From contig DXRF01000033.1 in NCBI GenBank assembly GCA_019411205.1, positions 1 to 17,275 on the forward strand: a stretch of 17,275 nucleotides of DNA, read 5' to 3'. The first letter of the stretch is position 1. Each line of letters starts with the position of its first letter. Under the pieces are notes generated by a model. The model saw nothing but the letters and a program-made list of their open reading frames with translations. It was not told where the DNA came from and made no database searches. Both the position numbers and the translations under genes were made by a program. The DNA comes from Parabacteroides sp. GTDB taxonomy: Bacteria; Bacteroidota; Bacteroidia; Bacteroidales; Tannerellaceae. Positions 1-9,600 of this stretch are shown one piece after another.

Positions 1-49
1 GCTCAGGAACTTATAAATAAAGTTAAATCAAAGTGTTGCGGAATTAAGG
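1..49. mobile_element. Probable terminus of an insertion sequence (partial)
   Basis: Similarity between the truncated susC copy and the intact one (6688-9846) stops abruptly at about position 49/50. Read on the minus strand, the susC codons end in CTTATAAA and are followed by CCTTAATTCCGCAACAC, which has no counterpart in the intact paralogue. An abrupt junction beginning with CC, in a contig that then stops within 50 bases, is what a short-read assembly gives when it runs into a multicopy insertion sequence. Several IS families, such as IS1380, have ends starting with CC; that assignment is only a guess. No transposase, second end or target duplication is visible, so a deletion or other rearrangement is also possible. 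Confidence 0.35.
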
Positions 50-1921
50 TTTATAAGAATAATACAAACGTCCCATCAAGGCATCGCCCGTTCTATATGT
101 ATCCTGGTTTCTGCCGTCATCTTTCAAAAAAGACAGAACAGTTCCGGCTCCCATATTATGATAGCCCAGCAAATCGCTCGGTGAGAAGTTCTGAGCACTT
201 ACATACGTATCCCAATACTGTCCTTTCTCTGCGTTCGCCAATAAAGTCACTTCAAAATTATGTCCTCCGTTAAATTGACGTTTCCAACGGATGATGTTAT
301 CCAGTAACCAGTTAAAGTCTTTTGAATTTCTACGCTCTGCATATCCGCCTTTTCCAGCCCATTCAGGATGTTCGGCAGATTCATGTTTCATAAATTCATA
401 CCATTTGTATTTCGGGGTAAAGTTCATCTGGTATTCAATTCCGAACGGAAGTTTTACAATCGCATAGATATTTGCATTCAGCGTATGTTCGATTTCGCGT
501 TTGTCACGATACATATTATCGAAAAACGGGTTCTTGCCATTGTTGTCACCGGAAGGATACATCCGATACGGGCTGTCCGGATCATCGATATCATTCGGAG
601 TATAAGGCGAGTTGTTTGTACGCTGAGTCACATCGGCAGGCTGTGCACCTTTGTCTTTCGTTGCGAACTGGGAAGTCAAACCGATAGTCAGGAAGTTGGT
701 TACTTTCGATTCCAAGTTCAAACGGGTACGGAAGTTCTTGAAACGATCGCCGACACGAATACCTTCGCGGTCAGCATATCCTAAAGACCAATAATAAGAA
801 AAATCTTCTCTCTTATTGCTTATACTGGCAGTATAATCCTGCTGCAGGGCTGTTTGAAAAACAATATCATCCCAGTTTGTTTCAACACCGTTCAGATAGT
901 TTTCAATTTCAATATTCTTGAAATCCAGACGGCCCAACCAGGTTGTCAGCAGTTCCTGTTCAGAAGGCAAAGTCGTTACAGGAGTTGCCTGGTCATAATT
1001 ATACCAGGTCAGCGGATCGATCCCAAGGGCGCCTAACTGACGCGGATCTGTAAATTTGCCCGGTACTTTTGCCATTTCTTCCGGAGTCAGTTTGCCTTCC
1101 TGATAGTCTTTACGGAACTGGATAAATCCGGGACCGTCCAAAGCAGCCGGAATACGTGAAGGCTGTGCAAAACCGACATTTGCATTGAAAGAGACAACCG
1201 GTTTGCCTGTTTTACCTTTTTTAGTCGTGATGGCCACTACACCATTCGCTGCTTTTGCACCATAAACGGCTACGGAGCTGGCGTCTTTCAATACGTCTAC
1301 CGACTGGATATCCATCGGGTTGATATCCGACAAATCGCCGTCATAAATAACACCGTCCAAAACCAACAAAGGAGAAGATCCGGCAGTCAGCGTATTTTTA
1401 CCACGTACCTGCAAATTAGCCGTACCGGCAGCATCTGTCGAAATGCCGATAGAAAGACCGGAAGCACTTGCACGCAAAAGATCCTGTACGGAACGGGGAG
1501 TTTCCTTTTCCATGTTTTCCGCCTTCACAGTCGAAATAGCACCGGTCAAGTCTTTTTTCTTTGCCGTACCATAACCGATAACGACAACCTCTTCCAGCTC
1601 TTCTGTGTCTTCTTTCATCGTCACATCGATCATTTTCTGGTTTCCAACCGTAATGTCCTGTGACAAATATCCGATATAAGAAAATGTAACAATAGCTTTG
1701 CTGCCATTGACAGTCAAGCTATATTTTCCATCCACATCCGTAATAGAGCCATTCGTAGTGCCTTTTTCCATTACGTTCACACCGATCAGCGGTTCACCCG
1801 TCTGATCCTTTACAACACCGGTTATCGTCTGCGACTGCGCATAGGCTTCGCCAATAACCATCCCCAAAAACAGCAACAAGATACTAAGTCGGGGTAAGAA
1901 ACTAAAAACACGATTCTTCAT
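44..1921 (-). pseudogene. SusC-like TonB-dependent receptor, truncated at 3' end
   Basis: This is the N-terminal 60% of an outer-membrane SusC/RagA-family receptor (about 624 of roughly 1050 residues). Visible parts in order are a signal peptide (residues 1-29, ending AYAQ), a carboxypeptidase-regulatory-like domain (about 33-115, with GVNVMEKGTTNGSITDVDGK), a TonB-box-like stretch EEVVVIGYG, the plug domain (about 120-240, with VRGKNTL, VLDGVI and VLKDASSVAVYGAKAANGV), and the first part of the beta-barrel. It ends GDALMGRLYYSYK, then P and a stop that come from unrelated DNA. The intact paralogue continues there with DKYMLTASARRDGYSAFG. Lacking half the barrel, the product cannot form a channel. 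Any susD partner would lie left of the window. Start ATG at 1921 precedes a good signal peptide. Confidence 0.85.
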
Positions 1922-1990
1922 ACAATTTTTCAGTTTAGTATTAAGCTTGATAGTTTATATTTAGAATTTCGTATACACAAATCAATACGA

Positions 1991-1998
1991 CAAACTTA
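1991..1998 (-). promoter_or_regulatory. Candidate -7 element for the truncated susC
   Basis: The minus strand reads TAAGTTTG, matching the Bacteroidota -7 consensus TAnnTTTG, about 70 bp before the ATG. No clear TTTG -33 element lies at the expected 17-23 bp spacing, so the promoter is weak or needs an activator. It lies outside any inverted repeat I can see. Confidence 0.4.
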
Positions 1999-2041
1999 TT
2001 TGCTGCAAATGTGCGCGTTAACACATTCGCTTAAAACCATG

Positions 2042-2058
2042 TTATTCCATTCGAATAA
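2042..2058. promoter_or_regulatory. Perfect 6-5-6 dyad upstream of truncated susC promoter
   Basis: TTATTC-CATTC-GAATAA is a perfect dyad with a 5-bp centre. It begins 43 bp upstream of the candidate -7 element at 1991-1998, a usual place for an activator site. The function is inferred from position and symmetry only, and the region is AT-rich, so chance is possible. Confidence 0.3.
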
Positions 2059-2531
2059 TGACCTAAAAAGGGTACTATTCAATACTTTTTATGCAGTTTT
2101 ATATTCCAGACAATTAAACAACCTTTTGTAAAACAGGAATTTAAAAACAAACATATCCACATTCATCACATGTCCATAACATAATTATCCTAAGTTAATA
2201 GCAAATTACATTGTCTAAATTAAATTGATCAAAAGAATATTTATTTCGGGCGCCAAAGATATTGACTTAAATTGAATAATCATAAATATATATTCTTTTT
2301 TTTACAAAAAAGCAACAAGTTTCTACGTTTCAATACATTACAGAACATCTTCCTAAAGAACATCCTTCGCGACAACCTCTTCCCTGTCGCCCAACAGATA
2401 GTCGTCACTCAGACGGTTCGTTTTTATCAGATGTGCGGGCTAAACTTCACATTCTGCCATATCCGCAAAAATCTCCTAACGTACCTATTTACGGCATACC
2501 CCATCTTTTCATTAGGGGCAGATAGAAAAAC

Positions 2532-2544
2532 TGACGTATTGTCA
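2532..2544. promoter_or_regulatory. TGAC-N5-GTCA dyad upstream of dnaK
   Basis: TGAC-GTATT-GTCA is a perfect 4-5-4 dyad about 45 bp upstream of the -24 GG of the sigma54-like promoter. Enhancer-binding proteins that activate sigma54 promoters bind upstream dyads, so it is a plausible activator site. The assignment is inferred from position. Confidence 0.35.
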
Positions 2545-2588
2545 CACTTCCTGCCACCTGAACTTTTCTAAACCTATCCTTGTTACTT

Positions 2589-2603
2589 TGGCATACGATT
2601 TGT
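2589..2603 (+). promoter_or_regulatory. Sigma54-like -24/-12 promoter for dnaK
   Basis: TGGCATACGATTTGT fits the sigma54 (RpoN) pattern TGGCAC-N5-TTGC, with the correct 12-bp distance from the first G of the -24 GG to the G of the -12 element and T in place of C at two positions. It predicts a start near 2615 and a leader of about 60 nt before the dnaK ATG. No good TTTG/TAnnTTTG housekeeping pair is seen in the same interval. No CIRCE operator (TTAGCACTC-N9-GAGTGCTAA) is present. Confidence 0.45.
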
Positions 2604-2676
2604 GGAATAGCTAATGCAGCTCGAAAGAGAAACGCAAAAAACAGGAAAATAATAACAATTAAAATAGTAGAAAATT

Positions 2677-4593
2677 ATGGGAAAAATTATCGGAATCGAC
2701 TTAGGAACAACCAACTCTTGTGTTGCCGTACTGGAAGGTAACGAACCGGTTGTAATTGCAAACAGCGAAGGAAAAAGAACGACTCCTTCAATCGTTGCAT
2801 TTGTTGAAGGTGGTGAACGTAAGGTAGGTGATCCTGCAAAACGTCAGGCTATCACAAACCCGGAAAAAACAATATTCTCTATCAAACGTTTCATGGGTGA
2901 AACCTATGATCAGGTTCAGAAAGAAATCGGCCGCGTACCTTATAAGGTAGTCCGCGGTGACAACAACACACCGCGTGTTGACATCGAAGGACGTCTCTAT
3001 ACTCCTCAGGAAATTTCAGCAATGGTACTTCAGAAGATGAAGAAGACCGCTGAAGACTATTTAGGACAGGAAGTAACGGAAGCCGTCATCACCGTTCCGG
3101 CATACTTTAGCGACGCACAGCGCCAGGCTACTAAGGAAGCCGGTGAGATTGCAGGTCTGAACGTTCGCCGTATCGTAAACGAACCGACTGCCGCATCTTT
3201 GGCCTACGGTCTGGACAAAACGAACAAGGACATGAAGATCGCCGTATTCGACTTGGGTGGTGGTACATTCGATATCTCTATCCTGGAATTAGGTGACGGT
3301 GTGTTTGAAGTAAAATCCACAAACGGTGACACTCACCTGGGTGGTGACGACTTCGACCATGTGATCATCGACTGGTTGGCAGAAGAATTCCTGCGCGAAG
3401 AAGGCGTTGACCTGCGTAAGGACCCGATGGCTTTGCAACGTTTGAAAGAAGCGGCTGAAAAAGCCAAGATCGAATTGTCAAGCACGACAAGCACGGAGAT
3501 CAACTTGCCGTATATCATGCCGGTAAACGGTGTTCCAAAGCACTTGGTCAAGACACTGACACGTGCCAAATTCGAACAGCTGGCAGACAGTCTGATCCAG
3601 GCTTGTATCGAACCTTGCCGCCAGTCTTTGAAAGATGCAGGTTTGAGCACTTCCGACATCGACGAAGTCATCCTCGTAGGTGGTTCGACACGTATTCCGG
3701 CTGTACAGGCCATCGTTGAGAAGTTCTTCGGCAAGGCTCCGTCAAAAGGTGTTAACCCGGACGAAGTGGTAGCTGTAGGTGCTGCTATCCAGGGAGGTGT
3801 ATTGACAGGTGAAGTAAAAGACGTTCTGTTGCTCGATGTTACTCCGTTGTCACTGGGTATCGAAACAATGGGTGGCGTAATGACCAAGCTGATCGAAGCC
3901 AATACGACTATTCCTACCAAGAAGTCTGAAACATTTACAACAGCCGTTGACAACCAGCCTTCTGTAGAAATCCACATATTGCAGGGCGAACGTTCGTTGG
4001 CTAAAGACAACAAATCGATCGGCCGTTTCCATCTCGACGGAATTCCAGCTGCACAGCGTGGTGTTCCTCAGATCGAAGTTACTTTCGATATCGATGCAAA
4101 CGGTATCTTGAATGTATCGGCTAAGGATAAAGGCACCGGAAAAGTACAGAGCATCCGTATCGAGGCTTCCAGCGGTTTGAGCGACGACGAAGTAAAACGT
4201 ATGAAAGAAGAAGCTCAGGCTAACGCCGAAGCCGATAAGAAGGAAAAAGAACGTATCGACAAGCTGAACCAGGCCGACAGCATGATCTTCCAGACTGAAA
4301 AACAGTTGAAAGATCTGGGCGACAAAATTCCGGCAGACAAGAAGGCTCCTATCGAAACGGCTCTGAACAAACTGAAAGAAGCTCACAAGGCTCAGGATAT
4401 CGCCGGTATCGATGCTGCTATGGCAGAACTCAACAGCGTATTCCAAGCTGCAAGCCAGGAAATGTACAACGCCCAGAACGCTCAGGGTGGTGCACAACCG
4501 GGTCCTGACTTCGGTCAGCAGGCTGGTGGCAACGCCGGAAACAACAAGCAGGATGGCGGTGTGACGGATGTTGACTTCGAGGAAGTGAAGTAA
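2677..4593 (+). CDS. dnaK: Chaperone protein DnaK (Hsp70)
   Basis: Cytoplasmic ATP-dependent Hsp70 chaperone that binds exposed hydrophobic segments of unfolded proteins, working with DnaJ and GrpE (neither is in the window). At 638 residues it is full length. The ATPase domain carries all three family signatures: IDLGTTNS (7-14), VFDLGGGTFDIS (about 190-201) and VILVGGSTRIP (about 331-341). The interdomain linker DVLLLDVTPLSLGIETMGG starts at about 382, followed by the substrate-binding beta-domain and helical lid. The tail is a Gly/Gln/Asn-rich stretch ending DVDFEEVK, typical of bacterial DnaK. The gene stands alone, with a sigma54-like signal upstream and its own terminator. Start ATG at 2677 begins MGKIIGIDLG as expected for the family. 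Confidence 0.98.
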   Translation: MGKIIGIDLGTTNSCVAVLEGNEPVVIANSEGKRTTPSIVAFVEGGERKVGDPAKRQAITNPEKTIFSIKRFMGETYDQVQKEIGRVPYKVVRGDNNTPRVDIEGRLYTPQEISAMVLQKMKKTAEDYLGQEVTEAVITVPAYFSDAQRQATKEAGEIAGLNVRRIVNEPTAASLAYGLDKTNKDMKIAVFDLGGGTFDISILELGDGVFEVKSTNGDTHLGGDDFDHVIIDWLAEEFLREEGVDLRKDPMALQRLKEAAEKAKIELSSTTSTEINLPYIMPVNGVPKHLVKTLTRAKFEQLADSLIQACIEPCRQSLKDAGLSTSDIDEVILVGGSTRIPAVQAIVEKFFGKAPSKGVNPDEVVAVGAAIQGGVLTGEVKDVLLLDVTPLSLGIETMGGVMTKLIEANTTIPTKKSETFTTAVDNQPSVEIHILQGERSLAKDNKSIGRFHLDGIPAAQRGVPQIEVTFDIDANGILNVSAKDKGTGKVQSIRIEASSGLSDDEVKRMKEEAQANAEADKKEKERIDKLNQADSMIFQTEKQLKDLGDKIPADKKAPIETALNKLKEAHKAQDIAGIDAAMAELNSVFQAASQEMYNAQNAQGGAQPGPDFGQQAGGNAGNNKQDGGVTDVDFEEVK

Positions 4594-4625
4594 GAGTAGA
4601 TAAATATCTATAACCAATAACAGCC

Positions 4626-4665
4626 AAATAGGGTGCAACTCGATGAGTTGCACCCTATTTTGTTT
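4626..4665 (+). terminator. Rho-independent terminator after dnaK
   Basis: A perfect 16-bp stem (4626-4641 with 4645-4660, core AGGGTGCAACTC) closes a 3-nt loop, followed by TTTTGTTTC. It lies 33 bp after the dnaK stop. The A-rich left flank gives a T-run on the other strand too, so it may also stop transcription leaving susD. Confidence 0.85.
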
Positions 4666-4699
4666 CTAACACTGGTTGACGATCTGCTTGTTCCTCGGT

Positions 4700-4726
4700 T
4701 TTTTACCGTATAGTTTTTACCGTATA
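4700..4726. repeat. Tandem pair of 13-bp repeats
   Basis: TTTTTACCGTATA occurs at 4700-4712 and again at 4714-4726, a 14-bp period, in the intergenic space between the convergent dnaK and susD ends. A protein site or simple slippage are both possible; nothing indicates a function. Confidence 0.5.
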
Positions 4727-4783
4727 TTCATCCCCCCTTTGCGTCGCGACAAAAAGCGGTTGTTGCCATGTGCGTTTCTCATG

Positions 4784-6673
4784 CTATTTTTTTACCGGAG
4801 CCTCTTCACCGACTTTCAACGGAGTGATGTTGTTTTCGGCACCGGAATAACCGATGTTCTGATTGATCACACCACCTGTATTGGTCGTAATGGCATTATA
4901 CGGTACGGGCCATAACGCATGATGAACGCTGATACGGTACTTTCCGTTTGCCACCTCGGTTCCGTCACGGAAAAAGTTGTTGACCGTCATCAACCAGTCA
5001 TACCAGAAATTGCAGCCGGGTTGTTTCACATTCGAGCCTGTTCCACCGGGACCGGAGAAATTATCCAATTTGTAGACACGGCCGCCGAACATTTCGCACG
5101 ACTTGCCGGTCTTGGCATACGTGTAAGCAATACGGACCAATTCTATATGACGGTTTTCTTCGTAATACAATTCACGGGCACGTTCAGCCAGTACTGCACC
5201 TATATTGATTTCCGCACCCGTCAACGGGTCAGCACCGGCACGTTGGCGAACCACATTCAACATGTCAGCCGCTTCCTGCAGCTGATCTTTCCAATAATAA
5301 CATTCGCCCATCATCAAATAAACTTCGGCCGAACGATAGATATACCACGGGGTTTCACCTCCGCTACGGTCTGTCTGTTTGGAAGGATCGGGAACGAACA
5401 ATTTGTAATGAGGCCATGAGAACCAACAACGTACGGAGTCGGAGACACTCATGTTGGCCGAACGGACCAAATGCTTTCCATACCATTCGGATTTGCCTTT
5501 CAATCCGGGGTCGTTATAGTACAGGTCAGTCATCCGACGCCAACTTCCCGGTACATTCGGCCCGCGGAGATCATTCTTCTCCTTTTCACCCCAAATATCG
5601 AATTGCAGGAAATTGTTGGCACGGCAGGAACCGATACCACGGCCGACATTGAAGTCATTGTCGATCTCCGTTTCCTTATCTGCAGCCGAAGGTGAAATGG
5701 CCGTGCCGGTCTTTCCGTCGGGAGTGACGATAGCCGCCCCTTTCGCCCAGTAAGGAGTAGCGTTACGCATGGTTTGCACTCTGTCGCGTCCTTCCACATC
5801 CGGATAAGAAACGACATACATCAAACCTTCAGTGTTCGACATATCCATTTTCGCCTCCACGCTGTGCAAATCATGCATCAGATTCGTGTTAGGCTTCGTC
5901 TGGTTGGTCGTAAAGCGGGCGGTCATCAACGGGTGGTTTGCCACGATCTCTTTGCCCACCTCGATGGCACGGTCGAATTCGCCTAAACACATGGCGACTT
6001 TCATCAGCAAGACACCGCAAGCGGCATTGGAGGTCCTGCCACGGTCTACCTTTTCAGGGACCCATTGATAAGCAAACTCCAGATCCTTTTTCAGTTGTTC
6101 CAGAATACTCCAACGGTCATAAGAATAGAAGTCCAGTTTCGGTCCTGTATATTCCCTGTCCAAAAACGGCACATTCCCAAACTGATGGGTCAGCTTGTAA
6201 TAACGATAGGCTCTCTGGAAATAGGCTGTACCCAGAACGGCATTACGCTCTGCCTCATCTTTATACGTTCCGGCATCAATACGGGAAAGCACGATATTGG
6301 CATACTTGATTCCTTTAAAACCTTCGTCCCAATACCATCCCATTTTGTTCTTGGCATCGTTTCTTACTTGAGTCGGAAGCATATAATTGTCAAAATCGAC
6401 TAAAGCACCACTCTCGTCAGTCTTTCCGTTCACGGCCACATCCGAAGTAAAATACTCGGTTATGATAGGAGCCTGATCTCCGAAAAACTCATGACGCATA
6501 TTACGTTCGCATGCCACGATGGCCGAATACATCCCCTCGGCATCCACATAGGTATTTTCAGGAGTGTAAAAAGAAAGAGGTTTCGGGTCCAACCAGCTCT
6601 CTTTGCAGCCGGTCACCAACAATGGCAACAAAGCCAATGCCCCTATGATATATTTTTGTTTGCTATTCTTCAT
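4784..6673 (-). CDS. SusD/RagB-family nutrient-binding outer-membrane lipoprotein
   Basis: Surface lipoprotein that captures the substrate and acts as the lid over its SusC partner. A type II signal peptide ends LLPLLVTGC, so the lipidated residue is Cys23, and the next residues KE resemble the Bacteroidota surface-export signal. The rest (629 residues in all) has the tetratricopeptide-like helical SusD fold: an N-terminal region with WLDPKP and TYVDAEGMYSAIVACERNM, a middle region with AYFQRAYRYYKL, and a C-terminal region with SAEVYLMMGECYYWKDQLQEAADMLNVVRQRAG and ARELYYEENRHIELVRI, the usual RagB/SusD hallmark. It lies 14 bp after the susC stop, so the two are surely cotranscribed. The substrate cannot be told from the sequence. 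ATG at 6673 directly precedes the signal peptide. Confidence 0.95.
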   Translation of the reverse strand: MKNSKQKYIIGALALLPLLVTGCKESWLDPKPLSFYTPENTYVDAEGMYSAIVACERNMRHEFFGDQAPIITEYFTSDVAVNGKTDESGALVDFDNYMLPTQVRNDAKNKMGWYWDEGFKGIKYANIVLSRIDAGTYKDEAERNAVLGTAYFQRAYRYYKLTHQFGNVPFLDREYTGPKLDFYSYDRWSILEQLKKDLEFAYQWVPEKVDRGRTSNAACGVLLMKVAMCLGEFDRAIEVGKEIVANHPLMTARFTTNQTKPNTNLMHDLHSVEAKMDMSNTEGLMYVVSYPDVEGRDRVQTMRNATPYWAKGAAIVTPDGKTGTAISPSAADKETEIDNDFNVGRGIGSCRANNFLQFDIWGEKEKNDLRGPNVPGSWRRMTDLYYNDPGLKGKSEWYGKHLVRSANMSVSDSVRCWFSWPHYKLFVPDPSKQTDRSGGETPWYIYRSAEVYLMMGECYYWKDQLQEAADMLNVVRQRAGADPLTGAEINIGAVLAERARELYYEENRHIELVRIAYTYAKTGKSCEMFGGRVYKLDNFSGPGGTGSNVKQPGCNFWYDWLMTVNNFFRDGTEVANGKYRISVHHALWPVPYNAITTNTGGVINQNIGYSGAENNITPLKVGEEAPVKK

Positions 6674-6687
6674 TTTCTTTCGTCTTA

Positions 6688-9600
6688 TTAAAGAGTGAAA
6701 TTAAAACTGATATTATATGATCTCATACCATATGCTCCATCGTCACGATTCTTTTTCGTTGCTTCAACATCAAAATAATCCCAACCGGTTATAGTAAACG
6801 GATTGCGCGCACTGAGAGATATACGCATGTTTTCCACCTTGAATTTCTTCAAAAAGGCCTTGGGTACTCCATAAGACAACGTAATATTGTCCATACGGAT
6901 GAAGGTTTTCTTCTTGTAATAATCGGCAAAGCGATAAGAGCCAATGCGTCCGTATTCATTTGACGGATTTTCCCGAGTCCAACGGGGCTGGTCATAAGTG
7001 GTGTAACGGTCAAACATTCCCCCGCTGTTGGATGCAAGATTATAATAATCATAATGACCGACATCGGAATACATCATAAAAGACAGACTCAAGTCCTTGT
7101 AGATAAACTCATTTCTCCAAGACCAGAAAAAACGCGGAGTCAGATATCCCTGAAATGTTTTGTCAGCATCATCCAGTACGCCATTGCCATCTTGGTCTAT
7201 ATAATGGAAGTCACCTGGCTTACAACCATATTTGGCTGCTTCTTCCTCTTGTCCCAGTTGCCATACGCCTCCAAATTCATAATTCCAAATCTGGTCGGGA
7301 TCATGGCCGATGAACCATTTGTTTTTGGGATCGTCCTTTTCTTTCTGGCCGATCAGATTACCGTTTTCATCCAAAATGTCCTCCATGTCTCCATACAGGC
7401 TTTTCAGCTTCCTCCGGTTGAAAGAGAAACTTGCGGAAGAAGTCCACGTGAAGTCATTCGTGCGAATGATATCACCGTTCAACGACAACTCAAAACCCTT
7501 GTTTGCCAACTTCCCCAAATTGGCTTTTACATCTGCAAATCCCAAGATGGAAGGCAAAGCACGATTGACCAGCAGATCGGTCGTTTCGGTCACGTAGGTT
7601 TCCATTGAACCTCTCAAACGGTCGTTGAACAAAGAATAGTCCAATCCTATGTTATAGGAGCCAGTACGTTCCCATTTCAAATTCGTGTTGGCCATACGAT
7701 TCACATAAATCTGGGAAGTCAGATAGATGTTCCCATTTTGGCCGATGTAAGGATGCAAACTGGAGTTCAAGCTGGCCAAAGCATCATACTGGCCGATGTC
7801 GCGGTTTCCGTTCTGCCCCCAAGAGAGACGCAGCTTTCCATAATTCAACCAAGAGCCGGCCGGTTCCATGAACTTCTCGGAGGTAAACACCCATCCCAAA
7901 GCAACAGCCGGAAAGGTCGCACGCGGGTTCATCTGTCCGAAAGCCGAATAACCGTCACGGCGGGCAGAGGCTGTCAACATATACTTGTCTTTAAAAGAAT
8001 AGAACAAACGTCCCATCAAAGCATCTCCCGTCTTGTAAGTATCATCACTTGAAACAACCGGTACTGTTCCGGCTCCTATATTATGATATCCTAAAATATC
8101 ACTCGGAGTAAATTGCGACGCCTTGGCTACCGTTTTCCAATATTGTCCTTTTTCCGCATTTTGCAAGAATGTCGCTTCAAAACGATGCCCTTCTCCAAAC
8201 TCTTTTTTCCAACGGACAATATTATCGACCTGCCAATTGAATGTCTTTTCTGTCCTACGTTCGGATTTACCGCCCTCTCCGGCCCATTCCGGATGCTGGG
8301 CCGATTCATGGTTATAGTATTCGTACCATTTGTAATACGGGTTAAAATTCATCTGGTATTCAAATCCGAACGGAAGTTTGACGATTGCATAAATATTGGC
8401 ATTCAATTTGTGTTCCATGTTTTTGCGGTCTCTATACAAATTATCGAAGAACGGATTTTTCGTATTGTTATCGCCCGAAGGATACATTCTGTATGGACTA
8501 TCCGGATTGTCAATTTCATTCGTCGTGTAAGGAGAATTATTCATTCGCTGTCCGACGTCAGCAGACAATGCACCTTTGTCTTTCGTTCCGAAAGAGCTAT
8601 TCAAGCCGATAGTCAGAAAATCTGTCACTTTAGATTCCAAATTCAATCGAGTACGGAATGTTTTGAAATGATCTCCGGTTTTGACTCCTTCACGGTCTGC
8701 ATACCCCATAGACCAGAAATAGGAGAAATTATCTGTACGGTTGGATATGCTGGCAGTGTAGTCCTGCTGGAAACCTGTTTGAAAAACAAGATCGGTCCAA
8801 TCCGTTTCAACCCCATTCAAATAGTTTTGAATTTCAATATTCTTGAAATTCAGACGCCCTAACCAGGTTGTCAACATCTGCTCTTCCGACGGTACAGTCG
8901 AGACAGGAGTCGACTGGTCATAATTAAACCAAGTCAGCGGGTCAACACCTAAGCCACTCAATGTACGGGGATCGTTGTACATCCCTTTTTTGGCAGCTAA
9001 CTCATCTTGTGTCAGTAAACTTTCAGAATACTCTTGGCGGAATTTGACAAAACCGGCTCCATCTACGACTTTCGGCACCGAATTAGCTTGTACCCATCCC
9101 CAGTTTGCATTGAAGTTAACAACGGGCTTGCCTGTCTTACCTTTTTTCGTAGTAATGGCAATTACTCCATTCGCCGCTTTTGCTCCATATACGGCTACCG
9201 AACTGGCATCTTTCAACACGTCAATAGATTGGATGTCCATGGGATTAATATCCGACAGGTCACCGTTAAAAATCACACCATCCAAGACATACAGCGGACT
9301 GGAACCTGCACTCAATGTGTTTTTACCACGGATTTGAACAGAAGTCGAACCGTCTGCATTGACAGATGCTCCAATCGATACACCAGGCGCATTCGCTCTC
9401 AATAAGTCTTGAACGGAACGTGGAGTCTCCTTTTCCAGATTTTCAGCCTTTACAGTCGAGATCGCCCCTGTCAAGTCTCTCTTCTTAGCTGTACCGTAAC
9501 CGATCACGACAACTTCTTCCAACTCTTCCGTGTCTTCTTTCATCGTCACGTTGATCGTTTTCTGATTCCCGACCGCCATTTCCTGAGAAAGATAACCGAT

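Larger units (their letters stand above)
1922..2676. other. Long intergenic region between truncated susC and dnaK
   Basis: About 750 bp with no convincing gene. The left part (to about 2280) is AT-rich and holds the divergent promoter region of the truncated susC. The right part holds the dnaK control signals at 2532-2603. An open frame on the plus strand (2272-2571) begins at TTG, has phenylalanine-rich low-complexity sequence and no recognisable family, so I do not treat it as a gene. Confidence 0.6.

Noticed and set aside
368..784. Plus-strand frames opposite the truncated susC, with look-alikes at 8113-8862 opposite the intact susC
   Set aside because: The two sets resemble each other only because both are antisense to paralogous susC genes; no independent gene evidence.
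2272..2571. Plus-strand open frame of 99 codons upstream of dnaK
   Set aside because: It begins at TTG, is low in complexity, shows no known family, and overlaps the candidate dnaK regulatory dyad.
3333..4653. Long antisense open frames within dnaK (226 and 267 codons)
   Set aside because: They lie opposite a strongly conserved gene and reflect its codon pattern; their translations have no recognisable domains.
4700..4726. Attachment-site or transposon scar from the 13-bp tandem repeat
   Set aside because: The copies are 1 bp apart with nothing between them and no mobile-element gene nearby; slippage in AT-rich DNA is simpler.
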